From assembly GCF_006438725.1 (NCBI RefSeq), contig NZ_RCZD01000002.1:373294-437293 (forward strand): a DNA stretch of 64,000 nucleotides, given 5' to 3'. This document shows, piece by piece, positions 10,745 through 21,427 of the stretch (its first letter is position 1; the number at the start of each line of letters is the position of its first letter). This DNA comes from Ewingella americana (GTDB taxonomy: Bacteria; Pseudomonadota; Gammaproteobacteria; Enterobacterales; Enterobacteriaceae). The position numbers and the translations under genes are program-made. The notes beneath the pieces were generated by a model. It searched no databases. It was not told the DNA's origin and saw only the letters and a program-made list of their open reading frames with translations.

Positions 10745-12625
10745 TTACTGGACTTGAGCGGCAGAACCCAGCTTGATTTTGGCTTCCTGACGAAGGTTCG
10801 TCAGCAACGCATCAAAAGTAACGTTAGACGAAGACTGCTGCAATTCCTGCTCAAAGCGTGCCGTTTCATTATCTGGCAGCTTGCCCGGATTAACCGCAGT
10901 CAGCTCAACGAGAACACTGTTACCTTTCTCATCCTGCGATAAGCCGTATACCGGCTGGTCTTTTTGTGGATGCGGCAATGCATAAACGTTTTGTTCAAAC
11001 GCGGATGGCTGCTGAGTGCGCTGGACTTTCAGTATGTCGCCAAAGCTCAGACCTGCGGCCTTCAACGCTTCATCACCTTTACCGGCTTTAAGTGCCGTCA
11101 GTAGCTTCTCACCATCGATACGTGCCTGGTTTTCCGCTTTCTGACGTTTCACTAATGCAACCACTTGATCTTTAACGTCAGCGAAAGGCTTGAAGCCTTC
11201 AGCTTTGTGAGCATCAACGCGCACAACAAACGCACGGTCGCCGTCAACAGTAATGATGTCTGAGTTGTTGCCCGGCGTGCCGTCCTGACCAATCAAACCA
11301 CCTTCGAAGATAGCCTGAACGACAGGTTTGAAGTTAATGCCCGCGGGGATAGCTTGCTGAGTAAACCAGTCAGTATGGGTCGCTTTCACGCCAGCGACTT
11401 CTTCGGCCGAGGCCAAAGACTCGTTGTCGTTAGTCGCGGCTTCGCTGACTTTTTGCTGTAACGCATAGTATGCGTCAACGGCTTTCTCTTGTTTCAGCTT
11501 ATTCACGATGCTGTCGTGTACCTGAGCCAGGGGCTTGGTCTGCTCTGGTTTAATGTCTTCGAGACGCAGAATGAAGAAGCCACTGTCAGATTTAATCACA
11601 CCGGAAACCTGACCTTTGGTTGTCAGATTGGCGCTTTTGAATTCCGGCAGTGTCGTTTCAGGTTCAACCCAATCCATTAAGCCGCCCTGCTTACCGCTCA
11701 GCGTATCAATCGACTTGGATTTTGCCAGTGCGGCAAAATCAGCACCTTTGCTCAATTCAGCAGCAACGGCATCGGCATCCGCCTGGGTTTTGAGAACGAT
11801 GACGCTATAACGACGTCGCTCTGGCTGACCGAACTCGCTCTTATGCTGGTCATAGTAAGCAGTTACATCGGCATCGCTTACGGTTGATTTTCCCTGCATA
11901 ACCGCGGCATCCATTTGGATGTAGCTGACTTTTACCTGTTCAGGAGAGACAAAGTTATTTTTGTTCTGCTCGTAAAACGCCTGCGCTTCACTGTCGCTAA
12001 CCTGCTGTTTCGCAGCCAGCGCTGCGGTATCCAGGGTTGCCGTACGCACGTCGCGTTCCTGCAAAAGCAACTCAGACATGGTTTTAGTTTCAGCCGGCAG
12101 AACGAAATCTGACGTGCCAAAAGCCTGAGCCAGCTGTTGACTGACCAATTGCTGTTTCATCAATTTAGCAAAATTGTCTGCGCTGTAACCCATACCCTGG
12201 ATACTTTGCAGGTATTTGGTATTGTCGAAATGGCCATCAGTCTGGAATTGTGGGGTCGCCAGAATAGCGTCTTTGATCTGTTGATCGCTGACGGTGATAC
12301 CCAATTTTTTGGAATACTGGTCGAGCAAAGTCACGTCAATCAGGTTATTAAGGGATTCCTGACGCAGTTGCTGCATGTAGCCATCACTGCCTGCCAGCGC
12401 AGAGAATTGATCCCCAAGCTGTTGCTGCAGTCGGCTACGCTGGCTTTGCACCGCTTCTTCCAACTGAGCACGTCCAATTTCCTGACCATTCACTTTCGCT
12501 GCATAGTCGCCCGAACCGCCGGTCAAGTAGCTACTCATCCCTGTCAAAACAAAGGACAGAATAATCAAGGCCAGAATGATTTTGAGCGCGACGTGACTGG
12601 AGGCCGCGCGTAAATTGTCCATCAT
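10745..12625 (-). CDS. ppiD: Periplasmic folding chaperone PpiD
   Basis: A 626-residue inner-membrane-anchored periplasmic chaperone next to SecYEG. A single N-terminal transmembrane helix (about 14-34) precedes a SurA-like chaperone region, a parvulin domain at about 265-360 (RYSVIVLKTQADADAVAAEL to SGFFILRLEDI) and a long C-terminal domain. The PpiD parvulin domain is known to be essentially inactive as an isomerase. It starts at the first of two ATG codons, as in E. coli. It lies downstream of hupB on the same strand, separated by a terminator. Confidence 0.95.
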   Translation of the reverse strand: MMDNLRAASSHVALKIILALIILSFVLTGMSSYLTGGSGDYAAKVNGQEIGRAQLEEAVQSQRSRLQQQLGDQFSALAGSDGYMQQLRQESLNNLIDVTLLDQYSKKLGITVSDQQIKDAILATPQFQTDGHFDNTKYLQSIQGMGYSADNFAKLMKQQLVSQQLAQAFGTSDFVLPAETKTMSELLLQERDVRTATLDTAALAAKQQVSDSEAQAFYEQNKNNFVSPEQVKVSYIQMDAAVMQGKSTVSDADVTAYYDQHKSEFGQPERRRYSVIVLKTQADADAVAAELSKGADFAALAKSKSIDTLSGKQGGLMDWVEPETTLPEFKSANLTTKGQVSGVIKSDSGFFILRLEDIKPEQTKPLAQVHDSIVNKLKQEKAVDAYYALQQKVSEAATNDNESLASAEEVAGVKATHTDWFTQQAIPAGINFKPVVQAIFEGGLIGQDGTPGNNSDIITVDGDRAFVVRVDAHKAEGFKPFADVKDQVVALVKRQKAENQARIDGEKLLTALKAGKGDEALKAAGLSFGDILKVQRTQQPSAFEQNVYALPHPQKDQPVYGLSQDEKGNSVLVELTAVNPGKLPDNETARFEQELQQSSSNVTFDALLTNLRQEAKIKLGSAAQVQ

Positions 12626-12648
12626 AGTGAGGCAACACTCCGCTGTAA

Positions 12649-12676
12649 TAAAAAAAGCGCATCGATTCCGATGCGC
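12649..12676 (-). terminator. Terminator of hupB
   Basis: An 8-bp stem (GCGCATCG/CGATGCGC) with a 4-base loop, followed by seven T on the minus strand. It lies just before the ppiD start, so ppiD probably has its own promoter or depends on readthrough. Confidence 0.85.
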
Positions 12677-12792
12677 CTTGTATCTTACCTTACCAGCCCG
12701 GTGACGTCAGGTTATTGTTTAACAACCAGACCTGGGAATAAAGCACGCTTTGGGCTTTCGTCTCGCAGGTTTGACGCCTGACCTGCAGGTAA

Positions 12793-13068
12793 TTAACCGT
12801 TGACGGCGTCTTTCAACGCTTTACCAGCACGGAAACCAGGTACTTTTGCCGCAGCAATACTGATTTCTTTCCCAGTCTGCGGGTTGCGTCCAGTGCGCGC
12901 AGAACGCTCACGAACAGAGAAAGTACCAAAGCCTACCAGTGCAACTTCTTCCCCAGATTTCAAGGTGTCTGTTACCGATCCAAGTACAGCATCCAATACA
13001 CGCCCAGCAGCCGCTTTAGAAATATCAGCACCGGCGGCAATTTTGTCGATCAGTTGTGACTTATTCAC
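12793..13068 (-). CDS. hupB: DNA-binding protein HU-beta
   Basis: A 91-residue HU-beta: dimerising helices ([20 protein letters not shown]), then the DNA-embracing arm with [10 protein letters not shown] and the intercalating proline. HU bends and compacts DNA in the nucleoid. GTG at 13068 is preferred, as in E. coli, because the GAGGGG ribosome site runs straight into the upstream ATG at 13077, leaving that codon no spacing. It lies downstream of lon in the conserved lon-hupB-ppiD order, with terminators on both sides. Confidence 0.95.
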   Translation of the reverse strand: MNKSQLIDKIAAGADISKAAAGRVLDAVLGSVTDTLKSGEEVALVGFGTFSVRERSARTGRNPQTGKEISIAAAKVPGFRAGKALKDAVNG

Positions 13069-13214
13069 TCTATTCATCCCCTCTTGAAATTCTATCGTCA
13101 TATCGCATTTTCCCTGCAAATATGACAGCGCAGCTGTTATATCAAGCTTGTCAGGGCTATGCAAGCGGCTGAAAGCAGCCTGAAACTTCCTGACAGCTAA
13201 CTAACTTAACGACA

Positions 13215-13253
13215 CAAAAAAAGGCTGGCAAGTGAGATTTCACCTGCCAGCCT
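13215..13253 (-). terminator. Terminator of lon
   Basis: A 9-bp core stem AGGCTGGCA/TGCCAGCCT, extended by partial pairing inside, followed by seven T on the minus strand. Confidence 0.88.
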
Positions 13254-13284
13254 GTGTTTTATCTAACTGTGACGGTCATGATCA

Positions 13285-15639
13285 CTATTTTGCTGCAACG
13301 GGTAAGGCACCGAAGGCTGGATTTTGTAGTGCAAAATTCAACACCTCATCGATACGTTTCACCGGATGTATCTCAAGATCACCCAACACGTTAGCCGGAA
13401 TTTCTTCCAGATCACGTTTGTTGTCGTCTGGGATCAGCACCACTTTGATACCACCGCGGTGTGCGGCCAGCAGCTTCTCTTTCAGACCACCGATCGGCAG
13501 AACCAGACCACGCAGTGTGATCTCTCCTGTCATCGCCACGTCTGCACGCACCGGGTTCCCCGTCAGACAGGAAACCAGCGCAGTACACATCGCAATACCG
13601 GCACTTGGACCATCTTTTGGCGTTGCCCCTTCAGGTACGTGAACATGAATATCACGTTTTTCGTAGAAGTCAGGGTTGATACCCAGCTTCTCCGCACGTG
13701 CACGCACCACGGTCAGCGCCGCCTGAATGGATTCCTGCATCACTTCGCCCAAAGAGCCGGTATAGGTCAGTTTACCCTTACCTGGTACGCAGGCGGTTTC
13801 AATGGTCAGCAGTTCACCCCCCACTTCGGTCCAGGCCAGACCAGTCACCTGACCTACGCGGTTTTCGGTGTCAGCACGGCCGTAATCGACTTTCTGTACA
13901 CCGAGGAAGTCTTTGAGGTTGTCACCGTTGATCTCAATATGCTTGAGGGTTTTATCCATCAGCAATTGTTTGACTGCTTTACGACACAATTTAGAAAGTT
14001 CACGTTCCAGACTACGCACGCCCGCTTCACGGGTATAGAAACGGATGATACCTATAATGGCGCTGTCGTCGATCGTCAGTTCGGTCTTCTTCAGGGCATT
14101 ACGCTCTATCTGTTTCGGCATCAGATGCTGTTTGGCGATATTCAGTTTTTCATCTTCGGTATAACCGGAAAGACGAATCACTTCCATACGATCCAGTAAA
14201 GGTGCCGGGATATTCATTGAGTTGGACGTCGCCACAAACATCACATCGGACAGGTCGTAATCCACCTCCAGATAGTGATCGTTGAACGCGACGTTCTGCT
14301 CAGGATCCAGGACTTCCAACAGAGCGGAAGCCGGATCACCGCGCATGTCCGAGGACATTTTGTCGATCTCATCCAACAAGAATAGCGGGTTTTTAACGCC
14401 CACTTTGGCCATTTTCTGAATCATCTTGCCCGGCATGGAACCGATGTAAGTACGGCGATGCCCGCGGATTTCCGCTTCATCACGCACGCCACCCAGCGCC
14501 ATACGCACATATTCACGACCTGTCGCACGGGCAATAGATTGCCCCAGTGAGGTTTTACCCACACCTGGAGGCCCAACCAGACAGAGGATTGGTCCTTTAA
14601 TTTTGCTGACGCGCGTCTGCACTGCAAGATATTCAAGAATACGATCTTTAACACGTTCGAGGCCAAAGTGATCGCTATCGAGAACTTCCTGCGCTTTACG
14701 CAGATCTTTCTTCACTTTGCTGCGCGCGTTCCACGGTACCTGAAGCATCCAGTCGATGTAACCGCGCACCACGGTGGCTTCAGCGGACATCGGTGACATC
14801 ATTTTCAGTTTTTGCAGCTCAGATTCGGTTTTTTCACGCGCTTCTTTCGGCATTTTTGCCGCTTCGATTTTGCGTTTCAGCGCTTCATGTTCGTCAGGTG
14901 TATCATCCATTTCACCCAGCTCTTTCTGAATCGCTTTCATTTGCTCATTCAGATAGTACTCACGCTGACTCTTTTCCATCTGTTTTTTGACACGGTTACG
15001 GATGCGTTTTTCAACCTGAAGCAGGTCGATTTCCGATTCCATCATCGCCATCAGATATTCCAGACGCTCGGTGATATCAAACATTTCCAGTACGGACTGT
15101 TTGTCGGCGAGTTTCAATGGCATATGTGCGGCAATGGTGTCAGCCAGACGGGCTGCGTCTTCAATACTGTTGAGCGACGTCAGCACTTCCGGCGGGATCT
15201 TTTTATTCAGTTTGATATAGCCTTCAAACTGATTAATAGCAGTACGAACCAGAACTTCCTGTTCCCGCTCGTCCACGGCCGGTGATTCAAGATATTCGGC
15301 CTCAGCAGCAAAGTGCTCACCGCTGTCAGACAGCGTGGTAATGCGTGCGCGCTGTAAACCTTCAACCAGGACTTTAACGGTACCGTCAGGCAGTTTAAGC
15401 ATCTGTAATATGGAGGCAACGGTGCCTACAGAGAAGAGATCGTTAATGCCTGGCTCATCGGTAGACGCTTCTTTCTGCGCTACCAGCATGATTTTTTTGT
15501 CGTGATCCATCGCAGCTTCGAGGCAGCGAATCGATTTTTCCCTGCCAACAAACAACGGGATCACCATGTGCGGATAAACCACCACGTCGCGCAAAGGCAA
15601 GACGGGGATTTCTATGCGTTCGGAACGCTCAGGGTTCAT
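13285..15639 (-). CDS. lon: ATP-dependent protease Lon
   Basis: A 784-residue Lon, identical in length to the E. coli enzyme. It has an N-terminal substrate-recognition domain, a central coiled coil, an AAA+ module with Walker A GPPGVGKT near 356 and Walker B FLLDEIDK, and a C-terminal protease domain with the catalytic Ser in PKDGPSAG (near 679) and Lys in [10 protein letters not shown] (near 722). It degrades misfolded proteins and regulators such as SulA and RcsA. It begins with ATG at 15639. A sigma-32 promoter lies about 90 bases upstream. Confidence 0.98.
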   Translation of the reverse strand: MNPERSERIEIPVLPLRDVVVYPHMVIPLFVGREKSIRCLEAAMDHDKKIMLVAQKEASTDEPGINDLFSVGTVASILQMLKLPDGTVKVLVEGLQRARITTLSDSGEHFAAEAEYLESPAVDEREQEVLVRTAINQFEGYIKLNKKIPPEVLTSLNSIEDAARLADTIAAHMPLKLADKQSVLEMFDITERLEYLMAMMESEIDLLQVEKRIRNRVKKQMEKSQREYYLNEQMKAIQKELGEMDDTPDEHEALKRKIEAAKMPKEAREKTESELQKLKMMSPMSAEATVVRGYIDWMLQVPWNARSKVKKDLRKAQEVLDSDHFGLERVKDRILEYLAVQTRVSKIKGPILCLVGPPGVGKTSLGQSIARATGREYVRMALGGVRDEAEIRGHRRTYIGSMPGKMIQKMAKVGVKNPLFLLDEIDKMSSDMRGDPASALLEVLDPEQNVAFNDHYLEVDYDLSDVMFVATSNSMNIPAPLLDRMEVIRLSGYTEDEKLNIAKQHLMPKQIERNALKKTELTIDDSAIIGIIRFYTREAGVRSLERELSKLCRKAVKQLLMDKTLKHIEINGDNLKDFLGVQKVDYGRADTENRVGQVTGLAWTEVGGELLTIETACVPGKGKLTYTGSLGEVMQESIQAALTVVRARAEKLGINPDFYEKRDIHVHVPEGATPKDGPSAGIAMCTALVSCLTGNPVRADVAMTGEITLRGLVLPIGGLKEKLLAAHRGGIKVVLIPDDNKRDLEEIPANVLGDLEIHPVKRIDEVLNFALQNPAFGALPVAAK

Positions 15640-15726
15640 AGAGCTCTCTCTTAGTTTAGCTTCCGCCAGGTTAAGGAAATCTCGTGAAACACGAGTCAGA
15701 CGGGTTTCAGCAAGTCGTTATCTGAG

Positions 15727-15755
15727 TATATGGGGATGAATATCTGACATTCAAC
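15727..15755 (-). promoter_or_regulatory. Sigma-32 heat-shock promoter of lon
   Basis: On the minus strand a -35 element GTTGAAT, a 14-base spacer and the -10 element CCCCATATA match the sigma-32 consensus (CTTGAAA and CCCCATNTA). It sits between the clpX terminator and the lon start. Confidence 0.82.
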
Positions 15756-15770
15756 GACAAGAATGCGAGT

Positions 15771-15802
15771 AAAAAAAAATGGGGGACAAAATCCCCCATT
15801 TC
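15771..15802 (-). terminator. Terminator of clpX
   Basis: A 10-bp stem (AAATGGGGGA/TCCCCCATTT) with a short loop and a run of nine T on the minus strand, immediately after clpX. Confidence 0.92.
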
Positions 15803-15831
15803 TTCACTAACCTTATGGAACAGTTGGCTAA

Positions 15832-17106
15832 TTATTCGCCAGATGCCTGTTGCGCTTCAGGTTTACCATAAATCATCAGCGGTTCTGACTGACCCAAAAT
15901 AACGGATTCATCGATAACCACTTTCTCTACGCTGTCCAGTGATGGCAGGTCATACATGGTATCTAGCAGTGCGCCTTCAACAATTGAACGCAGACCACGG
16001 GCACCGGTTTTACGCACCATCGCTTTTTTGGCAATCGCCACCAGCGCTTCATCACGGAATTCCAGCTCAACGCCTTCCAGATTGAATAATGCCTGATACT
16101 GTTTGGTCAGGGCATTTTTCGGCTCTTTCAGAATCTGGATCAGCGCGTCTTCGCTGAGTTCGCTCAGGGTTGCGACCACAGGCAGGCGACCAATGAATTC
16201 AGGGATCAGACCAAATTTGATCAAATCTTCCGGTTCTGCCTGAGCAAGCAACTGACCTTCGGTGGCTTTTTCAGATTTGCCTTTCACTTCAGCACCAAAA
16301 CCAATACCAGTACCGGTATTAATACGCTGGCCAATCACCTTATCCAGTCCGGCAAATGCACCGCCGCAGATGAAGAGGATTTTAGAGGTATCAACCTGCA
16401 GGAATTCCTGCTGTGGATGCTTACGCCCACCCTGAGGTGGAACCGCAGCCACGGTACCTTCGATCAGTTTCAACAGCGCTTGCTGTACACCTTCACCGGA
16501 CACGTCACGCGTGATCGATGGGTTGTCAGACTTACGGGAAATTTTATCGATTTCATCGATATAAACGATCCCGCGTTGCGCTTTTTGTACGTCGTAATCA
16601 CATTTCTGCAACAGTTTCTGGATGATGTTTTCCACATCTTCACCCACATAACCAGCTTCGGTCAGCGTGGTGGCATCAGCCATGGTGAATGGTACATCCA
16701 GGAAACGTGCGAGCGTTTCAGCCAACAACGTTTTACCGCTACCTGTTGGGCCGATCAGCAGAATGTTGCTCTTGCCCAATTCGATACCATTGGTGGTATC
16801 GCCATTACGCAGGCGCTTGTAGTGGTTATAAACCGCCACAGCCAGAACCTTTTTAGCGGGTTCCTGCCCGATGACATAGTCATCCAGGTGCTGGCGGATC
16901 TCATGTGGTGTAGGCAGTGCACTGCGTTCGCGGTGCGGCGCGACTTCTTTAATCTCTTCGCGAATAATGTCGTTACACAGATCGACACATTCATCGCAGA
17001 TATACACTGACGGCCCGGCAATCAGCTTACGCACTTCATGCTGGCTTTTGCCGCAAAAAGAGCAGTACAGCAGCTTTCCTGAACCGTCTTTGCGCTTATC
17101 TGTCAT
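15832..17106 (-). CDS. clpX: ClpXP protease ATPase ClpX
   Basis: A 424-residue AAA+ unfoldase, the E. coli length. The N-terminal zinc-binding domain has Cys15, Cys18, Cys37 and Cys40. The ATPase has Walker A GPTGSGKT, the pore loop AGYVGED, Walker [10 protein letters not shown] and the RKH loop [10 protein letters not shown]. It unfolds ssrA-tagged and other substrates and feeds them to ClpP, encoded just upstream on the same strand with a 194-base gap. Position suggests co-transcription with clpP plus a possible internal promoter. Confidence 0.98.
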   Translation of the reverse strand: MTDKRKDGSGKLLYCSFCGKSQHEVRKLIAGPSVYICDECVDLCNDIIREEIKEVAPHRERSALPTPHEIRQHLDDYVIGQEPAKKVLAVAVYNHYKRLRNGDTTNGIELGKSNILLIGPTGSGKTLLAETLARFLDVPFTMADATTLTEAGYVGEDVENIIQKLLQKCDYDVQKAQRGIVYIDEIDKISRKSDNPSITRDVSGEGVQQALLKLIEGTVAAVPPQGGRKHPQQEFLQVDTSKILFICGGAFAGLDKVIGQRINTGTGIGFGAEVKGKSEKATEGQLLAQAEPEDLIKFGLIPEFIGRLPVVATLSELSEDALIQILKEPKNALTKQYQALFNLEGVELEFRDEALVAIAKKAMVRKTGARGLRSIVEGALLDTMYDLPSLDSVEKVVIDESVILGQSEPLMIYGKPEAQQASGE

Positions 17107-17300
17107 CAGTAAACCTCTTCTTTAGTATCTGTTCCGCAAAATACGCGGCACGGCCATAATTAATCGCTACCGTTTTGGCGGCGGATGGCTGTTACGTCGG
17201 TGATGGGCAAAACCCAGGCTCACAGTAAAAACCTCCCTGTCAGCCTGCGTTGCCTCTGTATGACTTAACTATAGACCATCAGCCCGGCAGATTTAAGCCG

Positions 17301-17924
17301 TCAGACGCGATGGGAAAATACGGAGTCAACCAATCCATACTCTACAGATTCATCCGCTGACAAGAAACGGTCACGCTCAGTATCACGTTCGATCTCTTCC
17401 AGAGACTTGCCAGTATGTTTCGCCATAAGCTCATTCATACGGGCTTTCACTTTCAGGATCTCTTTGGCATGAATTTCAATATCCGTAGCCTGTCCCTGGA
17501 AACCGCCCAACGGCTGGTGGATCATAACCCGCGAATTAGGCAGGCAGAAACGCTTACCTTTCGCCCCTGCAGTGAGCAGGAATGCCCCCATTGAACAGGC
17601 CTGTCCCATACAAATGGTGCTGACGTCCGGCTTGATGAATTGCATGGTGTCATAGATAGACATCCCTGCAGTGATCACGCCACCCGGAGAGTTAATGTAC
17701 AGGAAAATGTCTTTTTCTGGGCTTTCCGCTTCAAGGAACAGCATCTGAGCCACAATCAGGTTAGCCATATGGTCTTCAACCTGACCGGTCATGAAGATAA
17801 TACGTTCCTTCAACAGGCGGGAGTAGATGTCGTAAGAACGCTCACCCCGTGAAGTCTGCTCCACAACCATGGGTACCAGAGCCATGTTCGGTGCAAATTG
17901 ATCTCGTCCACTATTGTATGACAT
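17301..17924 (-). CDS. clpP: ATP-dependent Clp protease proteolytic subunit ClpP
   Basis: A 207-residue serine protease that forms a double heptamer with ClpX or ClpA. The triad is visible as Ser111 (GQACSMGA), His136 (MIHQPLGG) and Asp185 (ERDRFLS), matching E. coli precursor numbering. A short N-terminal propeptide is expected to be removed. ATG at 17924. A sigma-32 promoter lies about 160 bases upstream, leaving a long leader of about 150 bases in which I found nothing definite. Confidence 0.98.
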   Translation of the reverse strand: MSYNSGRDQFAPNMALVPMVVEQTSRGERSYDIYSRLLKERIIFMTGQVEDHMANLIVAQMLFLEAESPEKDIFLYINSPGGVITAGMSIYDTMQFIKPDVSTICMGQACSMGAFLLTAGAKGKRFCLPNSRVMIHQPLGGFQGQATDIEIHAKEILKVKARMNELMAKHTGKSLEEIERDTERDRFLSADESVEYGLVDSVFSHRV

Positions 17925-18082
17925 AACCGTCTCCTAATAGAATTCTCTTTGGCGCTAGTTAAACCGATTCTACTTGAGATAAGCATTGATGACTATGCTC
18001 AAGCGGCCAAGTCGCCATTTACACGGCTGACGGTTGTTATCAGTCAGAATTTAACAGCAAGTTACTCTGTATTTGTAATTAA

Positions 18083-18112
18083 CAATTGGGGGAATAAAGA
18101 CCTTTTTTCAAG
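18083..18112 (-). promoter_or_regulatory. Sigma-32 heat-shock promoter of clpPX
   Basis: On the minus strand CTTGAAA is followed after 13 bases by CCCCCAATTG, a good fit to the heat-shock sigma-factor consensus. The 437-base gap between clpP and tig also holds the tig terminator; I see no gene in it. Confidence 0.75.
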
Positions 18113-18290
18113 TCTGGAGTGAGATTTCTTTTCACGACCGACACATTTTGTTCATCCCCCTGCAATGTAATAAATACCCGGCTCGCCTTCAATTTTGTCA
18201 GCCACTGACCCGCTTATCGGTTATCTCGTCTCTCTCGGATAAATATAGTGCAAAAACAACAGCAAAAAAGAAAATGTCATCGCTGACGCA

Positions 18291-18318
18291 TAAAAAAACC
18301 CGCAGTAAAAACTGCGGG
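18291..18318 (-). terminator. Terminator of tig
   Basis: An 8-bp stem CCCGCAGT/ACTGCGGG with a 4-base loop and seven T on the minus strand. Confidence 0.9.
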
Positions 18319-18361
18319 CTCTCATTTTGAGCATTTGAAAGCTCAACAACGTGCAAACACA

Positions 18362-19666
18362 TTATGCAGGTTGAGTTTGGTTCATCAGTTCAGTAAAGGT
18401 CGTGGCTTTTTCAGTCACTTTCGCTTTAGACAACAGGGTTTCGACCGCTTGTTCTTCCAGCGCGACGTTACGCATGTTGTTCATCAGCTCTTTATTTTTG
18501 CTGTAGAACTCAACAACTTCAGAAGGATCTTCGTAAGCTGAAGCCATTTCTTCGATCAAAGCTTTAACGCGATCTTCGTCAGCTTTAAGTTCGTGCTGGC
18601 TGATCACTTCACCCAACAACAAACCAACAACTACGCGGCGCTTAGCCTGCTCTTCGAACAACTCACGCGGTAATTCCAGCGCTTGTTTTTCGTTGCCGCC
18701 AAAACGCTGTGCAGCCTGACGACGCAGAACATCAACTTCACCGTCGATCAGTGCAGCAGGAACGTCGATGTCGTTGGCGTTAACCAGACCGTCGATTGCC
18801 TGAGTTTTGATGCGGTTACGTACTGCACCTTTCAGTTCGCGTTCCATGTTTTTACGCACTTCAGCACGCAGACCTTCAACAGAACCATCAGCCACGCCGA
18901 AACGTTTGATGAATTCAGGTGTCAGCTCTGGCAGCTCACGCTCTTCAACTTTCTTCAGAGTAATGACGAACTTAGCCGCTTTACCTTTCAGGTTTTCAGC
19001 GTGGTAATCTTCTGGGAAGTTTACGTCGATGGTGAATTCTTCACCGGCTTTGTGACCAACCAAACCGTCTTCGAAGCCTGGGATCATGCGGCCCTGGCCC
19101 ATCGCCAGAACGAAATCAGAGGCTTTGCCGCCTTCGAAATCTTCACCGTCGATTGAACCGGAGAAATCAACAGTGACACGATCTTCTGCAGTTACTGCAG
19201 CGTCAGTTTCTTTCCAGTCAGCTTGTTGCTTACGCAGAGTTTCCAGCATGGTGTCAACATCGGCATCGTTAACTTCAACGACTGGTTTTTCAACTTCGAT
19301 GTTTTCAAGATCCTTCAACTCAACTTCTGGGTACACTTCAAATTCAACGGTATAGTTGAAATCTTCGCCCAGTTTGTATTCACCCGGCACATATTTAGGT
19401 GCGCCAGCTGGATTGATTTTTTCTTTGATGATGGCGTCAACGAAGTTGCGCTGCATCAGATCACCCAGAACGTCCTGACGAACAGAAGCACCGTAACGCT
19501 GCTCGATGATGTGTTTTGGTACTTTGCCTTTACGGAAGCCGTCAATACGTACTTTTTTAGATACGTTGACCAGTTCGCTGCTCACTGCTTTTTCAATGCT
19601 GTCAGCAGGAACAGTAATCGTTACACGGCGCCCAAGGCCTTGAGTGGTTTCAACAGAAACTTGCAT
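18362..19666 (-). CDS. tig: Trigger factor (ribosome-associated chaperone)
   Basis: A 434-residue trigger factor. The N-terminal ribosome-binding domain carries the signature FRKGKVPK (near 44-51), followed by an FKBP-type prolyl isomerase domain (about 150-240, [20 protein letters not shown]) and the helical C-terminal chaperone arms. It binds at the ribosomal tunnel exit and shields nascent chains. ATG at 19666. A sigma-70 promoter near 19850 implies a leader of about 180 bases containing a strong hairpin. Confidence 0.98.
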   Translation of the reverse strand: MQVSVETTQGLGRRVTITVPADSIEKAVSSELVNVSKKVRIDGFRKGKVPKHIIEQRYGASVRQDVLGDLMQRNFVDAIIKEKINPAGAPKYVPGEYKLGEDFNYTVEFEVYPEVELKDLENIEVEKPVVEVNDADVDTMLETLRKQQADWKETDAAVTAEDRVTVDFSGSIDGEDFEGGKASDFVLAMGQGRMIPGFEDGLVGHKAGEEFTIDVNFPEDYHAENLKGKAAKFVITLKKVEERELPELTPEFIKRFGVADGSVEGLRAEVRKNMERELKGAVRNRIKTQAIDGLVNANDIDVPAALIDGEVDVLRRQAAQRFGGNEKQALELPRELFEEQAKRRVVVGLLLGEVISQHELKADEDRVKALIEEMASAYEDPSEVVEFYSKNKELMNNMRNVALEEQAVETLLSKAKVTEKATTFTELMNQTQPA

Positions 19667-19705
19667 CTTGTTACCTCAAAAAAATTACAGTGCTCGGTCA
19701 ACTCC

Positions 19706-19766
19706 AGAAGTCGTTCTCAAGATGAGAAGCGTGGAAAAGAACGAACTTACCTTGAAAACGACTTCT
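19706..19766 (-). promoter_or_regulatory. Stable hairpin in the tig 5' leader
   Basis: As minus-strand RNA, AGAAGUCGUUUUCAAG pairs with CUUGAGAACGACUUCU: 16 continuous pairs, one of them U-G, with a loop of about 29 bases. It ends 40 bases before the tig start codon. The U-G pair works only in the RNA sense of tig, which fits a role in that mRNA. No T run follows, so it is not a standard terminator. Confidence 0.6.
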
Positions 19767-19849
19767 AAGAACCGGGACAGTCCTCTATTAAGAACGTAGC
19801 CCTGTATTCGAAAGCGTCCCGAAACCATTCCGGAAAAATAAGACGCGAC

Positions 19850-19878
19850 ATTATAGCGGCGCATAGACGGCGAGTCGA
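19850..19878 (-). promoter_or_regulatory. Sigma-70 promoter of tig
   Basis: On the minus strand TCGACT, a 17-base spacer and a perfect TATAAT. This puts the start near 19843 and makes the hairpin at 19706-19766 part of the transcript. The rest of the gap to bolA (19879-20120) holds no convincing ORF; it contains one exact DnaA box (TTATCCACA, complement of 20053-20061) of doubtful meaning. Confidence 0.65.
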
Positions 19879-20120
19879 GGACGGTAATCTACTGCGTGGG
19901 AGGAAAAATCGCATCGCGGTCGATCCCTCGTAACATGTCATCGATGCAAAGGCTTAAACAACCCTGTCGCCTGCCCGTCATTTATCATTCACGGCTAAAA
20001 CAGAAACGGCCCGCAGGCCATTTCAATATTTGCCCCTACTAATACCGCATCTTGTGGATAAAGTTCCACTGATACCGTATCCAGAAAAGGATATTTGTGG
20101 TTTTTGAGAGCAGGGCCCTG

Positions 20121-20435
20121 TCAGGCCAACATACCGGCACCGCGACACGGCGGCGAGGCCGGGACAGTATCCTGTAAACCTTCCCACTCTTTTTGCGTAT
20201 AAGTATGCAGTGCCAGCGCATGTACGCTGCCCGCAAGCTCCACTGACAGCTCACCGTAGATGGCGCGGTGGCGTGACAGGAAACGTTCGCCGACAAACTT
20301 ATCAGACACCATCACTACTTTGAAATGGCTCTCAGAGCCTGCGGGAACGTTGTGACGATAACTCTCATCGGTCACTTCCAGGTACGCAGGTTCAAACGCT
20401 GCAACTAATTTTGCTTCTATTTGCTCGCGAATCAT
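20121..20435 (-). CDS. bolA: Morphogene/stress regulator BolA
   Basis: A 104-residue BolA with the class II KH-like fold. The conserved core [20 protein letters not shown] is followed by HRAIYGEL and [11 protein letters not shown]. In E. coli BolA is induced in stationary phase, alters cell shape and biofilm formation, binds DNA and partners with the monothiol glutaredoxin GrxD. His residues in the conserved core may bind an iron-sulfur cluster with that partner. ATG at 20435, divergent from yajG. Confidence 0.95.
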   Translation of the reverse strand: MIREQIEAKLVAAFEPAYLEVTDESYRHNVPAGSESHFKVVMVSDKFVGERFLSRHRAIYGELSVELAGSVHALALHTYTQKEWEGLQDTVPASPPCRGAGMLA

Positions 20436-20583
20436 AGCAATCTCCTTTACACCGCTTTAGCAGAGAACTGCGCCCTCACAGGAACATCTGTCACATTATA
20501 AGGATAGGCGGTTTTGTGACGTATTAGTATGTTACAGAAACAAAATTTCTGCGGCGATTGATAAAAAAGGTAATTAGTTTGTC

Positions 20584-20639
20584 TTACCCAATGATATTTA
20601 GCCATCAATCCGTGTAATGGGTAAAATCATTAAATATCA
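20584..20639. repeat. Two interleaved inverted repeats in the bolA-yajG gap
   Basis: TTACCCA (20584-20590) pairs with TGGGTAA (20618-20624), and TGATATTTA (20592-20600) pairs with TAAATATCA (20631-20639). The order a-b-a'-b' is that of a pseudoknot if transcribed, or of two overlapping operators if read as DNA. The 353-base divergent gap holds no gene. Confidence 0.45.
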
Positions 20640-20788
20640 ATAAGTCAGTTAGGCTTAAATTTAGGCAAATGTTGTATTTCCAGACCGTCAACACTTCCCC
20701 CGTAAAAAGGCGATGTTATGATGTGCGAACTTTGCGTAACCCGTCCCATTTTACATCTTGAATCAGATGCATTAATAGAGAACTTAAC

Positions 20789-21367
20789 ATGTTGAAAAAA
20801 ATCATTTTTCCCGTGCTGGCATTATTGATGCTTGCCGGTTGCGCCACCAGCACGAATACCCTGAACATTGCTCCAAAAATTTCTTTGCCAACGCAGGATC
20901 CGACCTTGCAGGGTATCACTATCAGCATCAATGGAGCCGATCAACGTCAGGATCAGGCGCTGGCTAAAGTGAACCGTGATGGGCAGTTAGTTTCTCTGAC
21001 CCCTTCGCGCGACCTGCGTTTCCTTTTGCAGGAATCATTGGAAAAACAGATGACCGCACGCGGTTATATGATTGGTGCGGCTGGCGCAGTGGATCTGCAA
21101 ATTGTCGTCAACAACCTGTTTGCTGACGTTCAGGAAGGCAATTTGCGCTACAACATCACCACTAAAGCAGACATTTCTATCATTGCGACGGCGAAAAATG
21201 GCAACAAACAGGTCAAGAACTATCGCTCGACCTATAATGTCCAGGGCGCACTTACTGCCACCAATGACAAAATCACTAATGCGGTTAACAGCACACTGGG
21301 CGATGTCATCAACGACATGGCACAGGACACCAGCATCAGCGATTTTATCAAGGCCAATGCCCGATAA
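20789..21367 (+). CDS. yajG: Lipoprotein YajG
   Basis: A 192-residue lipoprotein. The signal peptide MLKKIIFPVLALLMLAGC ends with a lipobox whose Cys18 would be lipidated; the next residue is Ala, so outer-membrane sorting is likely. The rest is the YajG family domain of unknown function. It sits upstream of ampG on the same strand, with a hairpin terminator between them, as in E. coli. Confidence 0.9.
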   Translation: MLKKIIFPVLALLMLAGCATSTNTLNIAPKISLPTQDPTLQGITISINGADQRQDQALAKVNRDGQLVSLTPSRDLRFLLQESLEKQMTARGYMIGAAGAVDLQIVVNNLFADVQEGNLRYNITTKADISIIATAKNGNKQVKNYRSTYNVQGALTATNDKITNAVNSTLGDVINDMAQDTSISDFIKANAR

Positions 21368-21394
21368 TTTCGCCCGTTTTATCTGACGTACATC

Positions 21395-21427
21395 TTCTGC
21401 CCGGCATTGTCGGGCAGAATTGTTTTA
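21395..21427 (+). terminator. Hairpin between yajG and ampG
   Basis: TTCTGCCCG/CGGGCAGAA, a 9-bp stem with a 7-base loop, then ATTGTTTT. It may attenuate readthrough from yajG into ampG. Confidence 0.72.

Noticed and set aside
13366-14199. Long open frame on the plus strand opposite lon
   Set aside because: It is the antisense shadow of a highly conserved gene with strong codon bias; it has no ribosome site and no recognisable domain.
20053-20061. Exact DnaA box (TTATCCACA on the minus strand) between tig and bolA
   Set aside because: It is single, with no neighbouring boxes, no AT-rich unwinding region and no replication genes; one exact 9-mer is expected by chance at genome scale.
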